A stretch of 5,559 bases of DNA, taken from positions 3,726 through 9,284 of the forward strand of contig PBXT01000078.1 in NCBI GenBank assembly GCA_002727695.1, read 5' to 3'. The stretch is from Methanobacteriota archaeon (lineage in GTDB: Archaea; Thermoplasmatota; Poseidoniia; Poseidoniales; Poseidoniaceae). The translations under genes and the position numbers were made by a program. Below are positions 1-5,559 of this stretch, piece by piece (position 1 is the stretch's first letter; the number at the start of each line of letters is the position of its first letter). Under the pieces are notes generated by a model, which did no database searches, was not told the DNA's origin, and saw only the letters and a program-made list of their open reading frames with translations.

Positions 1-921
1 CCACGATATGGACGCACATTCGTCTACGGCTCTTATTGGGAAGCCGGCCTTAGAATCGGTGACGTAACGGATGTCCCTCACCCAGTAAATTCTCCAGAAG
101 CTTACACTTTGATGGCTACAACCTGCAAAGCAGGACAAGGCAACCCAGTCATGTGCCGATGGAGAGCACCTGAGGTTGGCTCTTGGATGGATTTCCTAGA
201 CTTGGATAATGATGGACAACCAGACAGTGGCACTACCGGAAATGAGAACGGCGGCAGAGTGTCTTACATTCACTATGCTGAACCGGTGCCGGAAATGTTA
301 GACGTCTCTCATTTGGGCTTAGGCGATACGCCGAGACATTATGTTACTGCAGCGGTTGAATGCCTTGATTTGTATGAAGGAACAGGAATCGTCTACTTGC
401 TAGACACTACTGAATATTCTGAGGAAAATGGTAATTTCCGATTCGAAATAACAATGACGAGGGATTGGGAAATCCCATACGCGCAAGACCATTGTTTCGG
501 CTCGACATGTGAATTAGACCCTAATAGCGATGAATGGCTGTTATTCAGCCCACACAACCTAGACACAGGCTATTTCGAAACCACTGAAGAAACAGACCAA
601 TCACACGGAGGGAATTGGGATGTTAGACTGTATATTTCGCATTACCATGCCGGACTTTGGATTGTCGATCTTGAAACCCTAATCGCACCAGAAGCAACAG
701 ATAGAATCGACATTCACTTTGAAGCAACAGTCGGATACTACCTTCCATCAGGCCACATCGACGGCACTCCACTAGATAGTGCATACTACGACTTTGGATG
801 GGTACCATTCTTGTGGGCCGTTGAATTCCACGAGGGCGTGATTTATGCCTCTTGTATCTCAACAGGTTTGTATATTCTTCAGCTAGATATTGACCAACCA
901 TTCCTTGGAACCCCGGTGTGA
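1..921 (+). CDS. LVIVD-repeat beta-propeller protein, 3' part (5'-truncated by window edge)
   Basis: The frame is open from base 1, so 306 C-terminal residues are visible and the true start lies outside the window; the internal TTG at 109 and ATG at 112 are not credible starts. Three segments follow the LVIVD pattern (aromatic-x-x-G-L followed by a hydrophobic strand and Asp): FVYGSYWEAGLRIGDV at window residues 7-22, LYISHYHAGLWIVDL at 210-224, and VIYASCISTGLYILQLDI at 280-297. The phrase SPHN at 183-186 just before the second is also typical of the family. Such repeats form beta-propellers, mostly in exported proteins of unknown substrate. A DLDNDGQPD loop at 67-75 resembles a calcium-binding DxDxDG site. 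Five cysteines (42, 52, 121, 165, 170 and a further one at 285 make six in all) suit an extracytoplasmic protein. The stop is TGA at 919-921, directly after a natural-looking last strand, so the C-terminus is probably intact. Family assignment is fairly secure; cellular role is unknown. Confidence 0.78.
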   Translation, partial: PRYGRTFVYGSYWEAGLRIGDVTDVPHPVNSPEAYTLMATTCKAGQGNPVMCRWRAPEVGSWMDFLDLDNDGQPDSGTTGNENGGRVSYIHYAEPVPEMLDVSHLGLGDTPRHYVTAAVECLDLYEGTGIVYLLDTTEYSEENGNFRFEITMTRDWEIPYAQDHCFGSTCELDPNSDEWLLFSPHNLDTGYFETTEETDQSHGGNWDVRLYISHYHAGLWIVDLETLIAPEATDRIDIHFEATVGYYLPSGHIDGTPLDSAYYDFGWVPFLWAVEFHEGVIYASCISTGLYILQLDIDQPFLGTPV

Positions 922-975
922 AATTTTGCGAAACCAATTACCAACGGGGCCAAACTGTCGCGTCTGAGAATACAA

Positions 976-984
976 CAATTAAAT
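976..984 (+). promoter_or_regulatory. Candidate archaeal TATA box for the 1009-2055 gene pair
   Basis: CAATTAAAT lies with its TTAAAT core at 979-984, centred about 27 nt upstream of the ATG at 1009. The same nine bases recur in front of the gene at 4865 (4836-4844). In archaea the TATA box is centred about 26 nt upstream of the transcription start, so the transcript would begin at or close to the start codon. A GAGGT at 995-999, 9 nt before the ATG, is a possible Shine-Dalgarno sequence; it would be used only if transcription begins further upstream. The box is weaker than the one at 2213. Confidence 0.4.
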
Positions 985-1008
985 TACAACAGTAGAGGTC
1001 TTGTTTCC

Positions 1009-1524
1009 ATGAAGAGGATCTTGGGATTCTCCGTGTTTGTCATTCTTGCCTCTTTGCAATCAGCATCTGCACACGGAGGAGAAGATAGCGAGGGCCTATC
1101 AAATCTTCAGATAATGCTCATTTCGCTGGCAATATGTGCTGTATTTTATTTCCTATTCAGGAAATTATCTGATAGCGAATCAAACGCAAACAACGGGCTG
1201 TTGCTAACGCTTGTGGTATATACGGGCACTGTCCACATTTTACTTGGAATAAACGATATGATATTCTTGATTGGAGGATTGGGAATTATTGCGATTGCTA
1301 CAGCTCCGTTTGTTACCGAAATCGCTCGGTCGAGAGAAAGACTATTGCAACCAGCCCTGGCATTATCGGCCCTTACAATGTTCATTGCGTATTTTGTGTC
1401 CAATCACGACTTGCACTACATAGCGGAAGATTACTTGGGATTGACAACAAAATTATCAGAAATTGGAATAATTGGTCTTGTGCTAAAGAATCAAAAAGGC
1501 GACTCAGAACAATTATTTTCCTAA
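1009..1524 (+). CDS. Small multi-pass membrane protein with signal peptide and predicted mature N-terminal histidine
   Basis: I do not recognise this 171-residue family. Residues 1-21 form a clear Sec signal peptide (MKR, a hydrophobic core, then SASA), with predicted cleavage after Ala21, which would leave His22-Gly-Gly-Glu as the mature N-terminus. Hydrophobic segments follow at about 33-50, 64-81, 84-102 and 115-131, with a shorter one at 149-160. A polar linker (52-62) and a basic loop (RSRER, 107-111) separate them. Possible ligand residues near membrane borders are His76, His133 and His136 (SNHDLH). A free N-terminal histidine is a known copper ligand in CopC and lytic monooxygenases, but nothing else here identifies a copper protein. 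The start at 1009 is chosen because it is the Met that precedes a complete signal peptide. The lipoprotein thioredoxin gene begins 42 nt downstream with no T-run between them, suggesting co-transcription and a shared envelope role. An alternative is an uncleaved first helix. Confidence 0.8.
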   Translation: MKRILGFSVFVILASLQSASAHGGEDSEGLSNLQIMLISLAICAVFYFLFRKLSDSESNANNGLLLTLVVYTGTVHILLGINDMIFLIGGLGIIAIATAPFVTEIARSRERLLQPALALSALTMFIAYFVSNHDLHYIAEDYLGLTTKLSEIGIIGLVLKNQKGDSEQLFS

Positions 1525-1553
1525 ACATTGATAGCAAACAAAAACACAATTTA

Positions 1554-1559
1554 GGAGGG
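1554..1559 (+). promoter_or_regulatory. Strong Shine-Dalgarno sequence of the thioredoxin gene
   Basis: GGAGGG sits 7 nt before the ATG at 1567 and closely matches the complement of the archaeal 16S rRNA 3' end. It fixes the start of the thioredoxin-like lipoprotein. It is by far the best ribosome-binding site in the window and belongs to the only gene that seems to be internal to an operon. Confidence 0.75.
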
Positions 1560-1566
1560 CAATAAT

Positions 1567-2055
1567 ATGAAAAAAGTAATTTTATTGATACTTGTTTTTA
1601 TCTCAGGAAGTTTGTCCGGATGCCTTTCATCTGATGAAGAGGAAATTGAGGAATTTCCATCTTTCAATTTAGTAGACGAGCAGGGAAATGAACACAAGAA
1701 TAGCATGTATAGCGGCGAGCCATTCGTTGCTTACGTTTCCGCATCGTGGTGTAACCATTGCAAACCAGCATTGGAAGCATTAGACGACACCGTTCCTGAA
1801 GGCCATATACTCATTTTCAATAAAGACGGAAGAGAAAGATACAGTGACATGAATGAATGGAAAGATCGCATGGAATCAGAATTAGAGCGTAACCTATCAC
1901 ATCCGTTTATTCACGCTCCGGAGCTCTCAGAAACGCTGAACGTAACTGGAATCCCAGCAATGTTCTTTGTGAATAGTGACGGTATAATCGAGCACACCTT
2001 GTCAGGAGTGAAGGACCAATCCACGATTGAAACATACTGGAATGACCTTTCGTGA
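1567..2055 (+). CDS. Thioredoxin-fold lipoprotein (TlpA/ResA-like thiol-disulfide oxidoreductase)
   Basis: This 162-residue protein is a lipid-anchored thioredoxin acting outside the cytoplasmic membrane. Residues 1-18 are a short lipoprotein signal with a lipobox LSGC ending at Cys19, followed by an acidic spacer (DEEEIEEF, 23-30) that holds the domain off the membrane. The thioredoxin domain starts at about 31. The redox motif is SASWCNHCKP with Cys62 and Cys65, preceded by the usual beta strand (FVAYVSAS) and Trp61. The cis-proline that faces the active site is Pro130 in GIPAMFFVNSDG (128-139), a standard thioredoxin signature. An insert at about 86-122, rich in charged residues, lies between the active site and the cis-Pro strand, as in TlpA/ResA-type proteins. 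The CNHC dipeptide differs from the CGPC of cytoplasmic thioredoxin and suggests a different redox potential. The partner is unknown; the upstream membrane protein and cysteine-rich envelope proteins are plausible. Sequence ends naturally at a TGA directly before a T-run. Confidence 0.9.
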   Translation: MKKVILLILVFISGSLSGCLSSDEEEIEEFPSFNLVDEQGNEHKNSMYSGEPFVAYVSASWCNHCKPALEALDDTVPEGHILIFNKDGRERYSDMNEWKDRMESELERNLSHPFIHAPELSETLNVTGIPAMFFVNSDGIIEHTLSGVKDQSTIETYWNDLS

Positions 2056-2060
2056 TTTTT
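2056..2060 (+). terminator. Candidate archaeal T-run terminator after the thioredoxin gene
   Basis: TTTTT follows the TGA stop with no gap. Archaeal RNA polymerase can terminate at short U-tracts without a hairpin, so this could end the 1009-2055 transcript. Five T residues is a minimal signal and no hairpin supports it. The rest of the 2056-2241 gap shows only the promoter at its right end and a 27-codon open frame at 2083-2166 that I do not consider a gene. Confidence 0.35.
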
Positions 2061-2212
2061 CAATCAAAGGGTAGAGTTGTATATGGCCCACTGCAAACCG
2101 TTGTTAACGTCATTATCTATGCACGAGGGCTATATAGAGAAACCCTTGTACTCAATACTAAAATGATTATTTGAAACTCAATGCTAAGATAGAACTCTTT
2201 ACCGGTCTTAAG

Positions 2213-2220
2213 TATAAATA
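2213..2220 (+). promoter_or_regulatory. TATA box of the 803-residue surface-protein gene; probably leaderless mRNA
   Basis: TATAAATA is a near-consensus archaeal TATA box and the best in the window. Its centre lies about 25 nt before the ATG at 2242, so the expected transcription start coincides with the start codon. No Shine-Dalgarno sequence is present between 2221 and 2241, which agrees with a leaderless transcript. An ATG at 2231 runs into a stop after four codons and is not the start. A purine-rich TFB-recognition element is possible just upstream (CTTAAG, 2207-2212), but is not distinctive. Confidence 0.72.
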
Positions 2221-2241
2221 TCAAAGGCGTATGCAACAACT

Positions 2242-4653
2242 ATGAAGCGTATTAGCGCGGTAATAATAGGAACAATCTTAGTTGGATTTTCTTTTCTCCC
2301 GATGACTCACATTGAGAATAATGAGAGATTGGAAAAATCGCTTTCACTCAGCACCAGCGGTTCGCAAAACAATACTGAAAGTTTGTATCTTGATTTGACC
2401 AGTTGGCATCTTTCTGAAGGGGATTACATTAATTATTCAAATTATGGCGATGACTATTTTCAATTGTTAAACAACAGCGGCCATAGTCCTGAATTAACCT
2501 CTTCATCTTTCCAAGCAAATGTCCTCGAAGACAGGCCTTGTAACTTCGGAGGAACTGATGCTCTTTGTCACGTAATCTCACATACGGCTAGGGGGAACAT
2601 CACCTGGTATGAGGTAGACAATCATCATGATGGCCACGATGACCATGACGATCATGATGGCCACGATGACCATGACGATCATGATGACCACGATAACGAA
2701 ACCCTAACTCCTGAGACCGTTCTAGAACTCTTTGATACAAACAATGATGGAAATTTGTCATGGGAGGAATTCTGGGATTCATGGGAAGATAGCCAAGAGG
2801 GTGAAGACGGTCAAGAAGAGATGTCAGCGTTGATGGAAATTTTCAATGAGAGCGATATAAACAACGATGAACTCCTAGACGTCAATGAACTTGAAGGATT
2901 CATCGACAAAGTAGGGGAATTTGAAGAAATGGGAGATGACCATGATGGGGATGCAAGTGAGAGTGGCGAAGATGAGGGGTATTCCGTGATGATTATCGAC
3001 ACGATTGAGTGGAATCAAACAACTCAAATTTATACCGATTTCTCGGCGTCACGTGTCGATTTAACCGTGAAATTCAGTATTTGGGAGTTTGATTTGGATA
3101 CAGGAGATTTGTTACATGAATCGATTTACTGGGAAAATGAAACACACTTGAGTTCCTTCACTGGAATACCTGAATACATTACTGTTGGCTCACAATGGAT
3201 TGAAGAGATTGAATCTACTATCTACGTTAGTTACCAAGACAACCATGGCCATAGTAATTCAGATACTTGGCAACAATTGGACAATATCTCATACATTCTT
3301 ACAGAGGATTTGGAAATTGAACTACCTCCTAATCAAGCTACAAACTCACAAAAAAATGTGTCAATGAATCTGTTTGCAATTGAAGTGGATGATGGTGAAA
3401 ACATTGTAACTCAGGTTGCTAACGACTTTTTCAAATACAAATATTTCAACTTCGAGTTAACTCACGATAATACTGCTAATCAACAAAATCAAACAGGTGG
3501 CCAAGATGGTGAACACGACGATGATGACCACGGAGACCATGATCGCCACAGCCATGTGAATTACTATTCATACACAGATTTAGTAGTCGATTCCTGGCAT
3601 ATTTCAGCATATATTCCAGATGATGATGGAGACGGCTTGAATAACTCGGTTGACCAGTGTCCAGATGGTCAAATTGATTGGATATCCAATTCCGAGACAG
3701 ATTTTGACGGCGATGGCTGTAGAGATATTGACGAGGATGACGATGACGATAATGACGGCTTTTTGGATATTCGGGAAAATGAATGTCTATCTGATCCACT
3801 CAATTCAACATCTATACCTCTAGATAATGATGGAACTGGTGAATGCGATGCATTAGACGATGATGACGATGATGATGGAACTCGCGATGTCGATGACGCA
3901 TTCCCATTTGACTCATCAGAAAGCAAGGACAATGATGCTGACGGTATAGGCGACAACGCAGATTTTGATGACGACAACGACTCTTTTCTCGATTCAGAAG
4001 AGATTCAATGTCTAAGCGACCCATATGATGAACTATCAATTCCGAATGACCTTGACCAAGATTTGTTATGTGATATTTTAGACTCTGACGACGATGGAGA
4101 TAGTTATTCAGATGCCTTTGAAGCTGAATGTGAATCAGACAGTATGAATGCTACTTCTGTACCTAAAGACACAGATTATGATGGAAATTGTAACTTCCTA
4201 GATAATGATGATGATAATGATGGGTGGCCAGATCTAACTGAAATTAGTTGTCTTAGCGACCACTTGAATTCGCAAAGCATACCCTCAGACTTAGACGAAG
4301 ATGGTGTATGTGACGAACTTGACACAGACCTCGATGGAGATGGAGTAAACAATTCTGAAGATTCATTTCCACTTGACCCCAATAAATCATCAGATAGTGT
4401 TGCAGGAGAACAAGATGATTCAAGTGTGATTACATACATAGTTGCAGTAGCCGTGATATTTGGATTACTGGTAGTAATCCTCTCATTGAGACGCAGAACC
4501 TCGTCTCAGAGTTATGAAAATGAAATGACTCAAGTTGAGGTAGAGCAAGAATATGATCGGTTTGTTGACGAAAACGGAACTCACTGGTTGCGTAAATCTG
4601 ATGGTAACCTTCTGTGGTGGAATGGCTCAGAATGGATAGAGTATAGCCGTTAA
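2242..4653 (+). CDS. Membrane-anchored surface protein with His/Asp metal tract, EF-hand pair and TSP3-like calcium repeats
   Basis: This 803-residue protein appears complete. Order of parts: signal peptide about 1-21; an N-terminal region to 125 with Cys100 and Cys109; a His/Asp tract at 128-151 with His at every third residue from 129 to 150; an EF-hand pair with loops Asp165-Glu176 (ligands D165, N167, D169, N171, S173, E176) and Asp205-Glu216 (D205, N207, D209, D213, E216); an acidic linker; a beta-rich region about 248-410 of no recognised family; a second His/Asp patch at 423-438; Asp-rich thrombospondin type 3-like repeats about 459-713 with cysteines at 473, 493, 515, 535, 590, 610, 630, 650, 670 and 690; a transmembrane helix about 729-748; stop-transfer RRR at 750-752; and a cytoplasmic tail ending in aromatic residues (WWNGSEW, 792-798). 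EF-hands and TSP3 repeats bind calcium; His/Asp tracts usually bind zinc or similar metals. Many N-x-S/T sites suit N-glycosylation. I infer a calcium-stabilised surface stalk or metal-binding receptor; the exact function is unknown. Confidence 0.88.
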   Translation: MKRISAVIIGTILVGFSFLPMTHIENNERLEKSLSLSTSGSQNNTESLYLDLTSWHLSEGDYINYSNYGDDYFQLLNNSGHSPELTSSSFQANVLEDRPCNFGGTDALCHVISHTARGNITWYEVDNHHDGHDDHDDHDGHDDHDDHDDHDNETLTPETVLELFDTNNDGNLSWEEFWDSWEDSQEGEDGQEEMSALMEIFNESDINNDELLDVNELEGFIDKVGEFEEMGDDHDGDASESGEDEGYSVMIIDTIEWNQTTQIYTDFSASRVDLTVKFSIWEFDLDTGDLLHESIYWENETHLSSFTGIPEYITVGSQWIEEIESTIYVSYQDNHGHSNSDTWQQLDNISYILTEDLEIELPPNQATNSQKNVSMNLFAIEVDDGENIVTQVANDFFKYKYFNFELTHDNTANQQNQTGGQDGEHDDDDHGDHDRHSHVNYYSYTDLVVDSWHISAYIPDDDGDGLNNSVDQCPDGQIDWISNSETDFDGDGCRDIDEDDDDDNDGFLDIRENECLSDPLNSTSIPLDNDGTGECDALDDDDDDDGTRDVDDAFPFDSSESKDNDADGIGDNADFDDDNDSFLDSEEIQCLSDPYDELSIPNDLDQDLLCDILDSDDDGDSYSDAFEAECESDSMNATSVPKDTDYDGNCNFLDNDDDNDGWPDLTEISCLSDHLNSQSIPSDLDEDGVCDELDTDLDGDGVNNSEDSFPLDPNKSSDSVAGEQDDSSVITYIVAVAVIFGLLVVILSLRRRTSSQSYENEMTQVEVEQEYDRFVDENGTHWLRKSDGNLLWWNGSEWIEYSR
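2624..2694 (+). repeat. 27-bp tandem repeat (2 exact copies plus 17 bp of a third) coding the His/Asp ladder
   Basis: The unit begins ATCATGATGGCCACG. Bases 2624-2650 and 2651-2677 are identical over all 27 positions, and 2678-2694 continues with one change (G to A at 2687). Each unit is in frame and codes nine residues with the pattern HDGHDDHDD. Exact identity, including third codon positions, points to recent in-frame duplication, by slippage or unequal exchange. Array length may therefore vary between strains without breaking the frame. Confidence 0.9.
3784..4368 (+). repeat. Diverged 40-residue protein repeats with cysteines at 20-residue spacing (TSP3-like)
   Basis: Within the 803-residue protein, units begin at Cys515, Cys590, Cys630 and Cys670. 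Each reads roughly C-x-S-D, then S-[IV]-P-x-D, a second Cys exactly 20 residues after the first, then an Asp-rich loop of the DxDxDG kind. From 590 to 690 every twentieth residue is Cys. A 35-residue insert without Cys (555-589) splits the first unit from the rest, and an irregular lead-in pair lies at 473 and 493. The units differ at DNA level, so the repetition is old, unlike the His/Asp ladder. Confidence 0.8.
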
Positions 4654-4690
4654 TCAAATATCGAATAATCAAATTCTCACTCAACATCAA

Positions 4691-4813
4691 GGCAGCCGTA
4701 GACTAGGGGGCCCGTTGTGCAAGCGGGCGACCATAACGGTACTCTATACAACGCCCGCATTACATAGGGGCCTCTTTCGAAAATAGTTCCGCGAAAGTTA
4801 CTAACTGGTTTTT
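4691..4813 (+). ncRNA. Candidate structured small RNA in the gap before the gene at 4865
   Basis: This stretch is markedly GC-richer than the rest of the 211-nt gap and can fold. Bases 4705-4713 pair with 4768-4776 (nine pairs, two of them G-U), and 4723-4729 pair perfectly with 4752-4758 (GCGGGCG with CGCCCGC). The two stems are separated by nine bases on each side, with a 22-base terminal loop. A further six-pair hairpin, CTTTCG (4774-4779) with CGAAAG (4792-4797), competes with the outer end of the first stem. TTTTT at 4809-4813 could terminate it. AT-rich DNA at 4654-4680 could hold a promoter, but I see no convincing TATA box. It might instead be a 3' untranslated structure of the upstream gene. 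I do not match it to a known RNA family. Confidence 0.35.
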
Positions 4814-4835
4814 GAGGATTTAAACACCCCAAAAT

Positions 4836-4845
4836 CAATTAAATA
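4836..4845 (+). promoter_or_regulatory. Candidate TATA box of the gene at 4865; probably leaderless mRNA
   Basis: CAATTAAATA has its TTAAATA core at 4839-4845, centred about 23 nt before the ATG at 4865, with an A-rich stretch just upstream (4831-4834) that could serve TFB. No Shine-Dalgarno sequence lies between it and the ATG, so the transcript probably begins at or within a few bases of the start codon. It shares nine bases with the candidate box at 976-984. Confidence 0.55.
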
Positions 4846-4864
4846 CCCTAGATTTCTTTTAGTC

Positions 4865-5559
4865 ATGAGAACCGCTCAAGAGTATTATATTGGCGCTTTC
4901 AGTGCAGATAATCTCTTTGGATTCAGGATGATCATTTCTTTCAGCTCCCTCCTAATACTGCTTTACTGCATAGGCTTGGCAGCTTTAGTTTGGCGTGCTA
5001 AAGCAAAAGGATTTGAAAACAAATTTATGGCCGTTCTACTTGTATGTGAAGGCATAAAGGCCACATTCATAGTATCGCAAGTCACGCCTTACATTAGAAG
5101 ATATGAATGGCTCCAAGATATATTGTGGCATTGGACTATTGATGTGTTTTTCACAGCACATATTACAGCCATAATTATGTATCTATGTATACCGATTTAC
5201 TATCGATTAAATCGTCTCAGTTTTATGCACAAGCCTTCATTCAAAAAGCATGCGTGGTATATTGCTCCTGTTCTAGGAATTACAATCTGGTTGTTGATTA
5301 GAACAGTGCCTGAATTCTATGTTTCAGACGCAACATGGGTCGTTTGTGAAGAGGGTAAAGAGCCAACAACAGATCGTTGGTTTGGTTATGATGATGAATG
5401 GGAGCAAGGCATCGAGGATGTTTTCAAGGAAACTGGAGATTGTACTGCAAGCTACGAAACAACGGTGACAACACAGCCTCCTGGTTTATGGGCCATCGCT
5501 TTAGGTTCGCCTCTTGTCTCATTACTAGCCTTATTTTTCATACGTTCTTCAATAAGGTC
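4865..5559 (+). CDS. Polytopic membrane protein of unknown family, 5' part (3'-truncated by window edge)
   Basis: The frame runs open from ATG 4865 to the right edge, giving 231 complete codons without a stop. I do not recognise the family. The protein begins with a polar 20-residue stretch (MRTAQEYYIGAFSADNLFGF) and has hydrophobic segments at about 22-43, 54-73, 86-113 (long, possibly with a break at Pro110) and 131-148. A large polar loop at about 150-206 carries Cys161 and Cys193, acidic residues and many aromatics. The next helix covers about 208-226. By the positive-inside rule the Arg/Lys-rich stretches at 44-53 and 114-129 are cytoplasmic, which puts the polar loop outside, where the two cysteines could form a disulfide. 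Basic residues and the even helix pattern fit a sensor-type or transporter-type membrane domain; the missing 3' part could hold the defining domain. The start is supported by the TATA-like box about 23 nt upstream and no earlier in-frame candidate with a promoter. Confidence 0.75.
   Translation, partial: MRTAQEYYIGAFSADNLFGFRMIISFSSLLILLYCIGLAALVWRAKAKGFENKFMAVLLVCEGIKATFIVSQVTPYIRRYEWLQDILWHWTIDVFFTAHITAIIMYLCIPIYYRLNRLSFMHKPSFKKHAWYIAPVLGITIWLLIRTVPEFYVSDATWVVCEEGKEPTTDRWFGYDDEWEQGIEDVFKETGDCTASYETTVTTQPPGLWAIALGSPLVSLLALFFIRSSIR

Noticed and set aside
109..921. A separate gene starting at the TTG at 109 or ATG at 112.
   Set aside because: The frame is open to base 1 and the residues before it (FVYGSYWEAGLRIGDV) form another LVIVD repeat, so the gene begins outside the window.
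2131..2137. TATATAG as a second TATA box for the gene at 2242.
   Set aside because: It is over 100 nt from the ATG, while TATAAATA at 2213-2220 is closer to consensus and at the right distance.
2083..2166. A 27-codon open frame (starts MAHCKPLL) in the gap after the thioredoxin gene; its frame is also open straight after the thioredoxin stop for 36 codons.
   Set aside because: An open run this short is expected by chance in this DNA, there is no good ribosome-binding site or correctly placed TATA box, and the thioredoxin already ends naturally at its TGA.
2624..2694. A possible CRISPR array, because of the 27-bp direct repeats.
   Set aside because: The copies are directly adjacent with no spacers, lie in frame within a gene, and code a regular protein motif.
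3669..4439. Several minus-strand open frames rich in Ser or in His/Arg opposite the Asp-rich repeats and the His/Asp ladder.
   Set aside because: They are by-products of repeated GAT/GAC codons on the plus strand; their low-complexity composition mirrors those codons and they have no signals of their own.
4691..4800. A tRNA gene, suggested by a GC-rich stem-loop region and a TTCGAAA stretch at 4777-4783.
   Set aside because: No 7-bp acceptor stem, no 5-bp T-stem around the TTCGAAA, and no fitting D-arm or anticodon arm could be drawn, even allowing an intron.

Overview
The window looks archaeal, most likely a planktonic marine euryarchaeon of the Poseidoniales type (Marine Group II/III, Thermoplasmatota). 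This is an inference from gene style; no marker gene is present. The clues are TATA-like boxes 21-28 nt upstream of start codons, a strong Shine-Dalgarno sequence only in front of an operon-internal gene, short T-run terminators instead of hairpin terminators, moderately AT-rich DNA, and a large secreted acidic protein with Asp-rich calcium-binding repeats and a C-terminal membrane anchor.

All genes read on the plus strand. From left to right: (1) 1-921, the 3' end of an LVIVD-repeat beta-propeller protein, open at the left edge. (2) 1009-1524, a small multi-pass membrane protein with a signal peptide whose predicted mature N-terminus is a histidine. It is followed 42 nt later by (3) 1567-2055, a lipoprotein thioredoxin with a CxxC site; the two probably form an operon. 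(4) A 186-nt gap with a T-run, then a clear TATA box directly in front of (5) 2242-4653, an 803-residue surface protein. That protein has a signal peptide, a histidine ladder (one His every third residue), a pair of EF-hands, a beta-rich middle, a thrombospondin-type-3-like Asp-rich region with cysteines every 20 residues, a transmembrane anchor and a short aromatic cytoplasmic tail. (6) A 211-nt gap with a GC-rich segment that folds into a 9-bp plus 7-bp two-tier stem and may be a small RNA. (7) 4865 to the right edge, the 5' part of an unrecognised polytopic membrane protein with a large polar loop holding two cysteines.

Almost every product is exported or in the membrane, so the window is a cell-envelope block. 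Two themes recur: metal binding (EF-hands, Asp-rich calcium repeats, the His/Asp tract, an exposed N-terminal His) and extracytoplasmic thiol chemistry (the lipoprotein thioredoxin beside a cysteine-rich surface protein). The thioredoxin could serve cysteines in envelope proteins such as the 803-residue protein, but only proximity supports that. The most unusual items are the 803-residue protein, the structured intergenic segment, and the contrast between apparently leaderless first genes and the SD-led internal gene.
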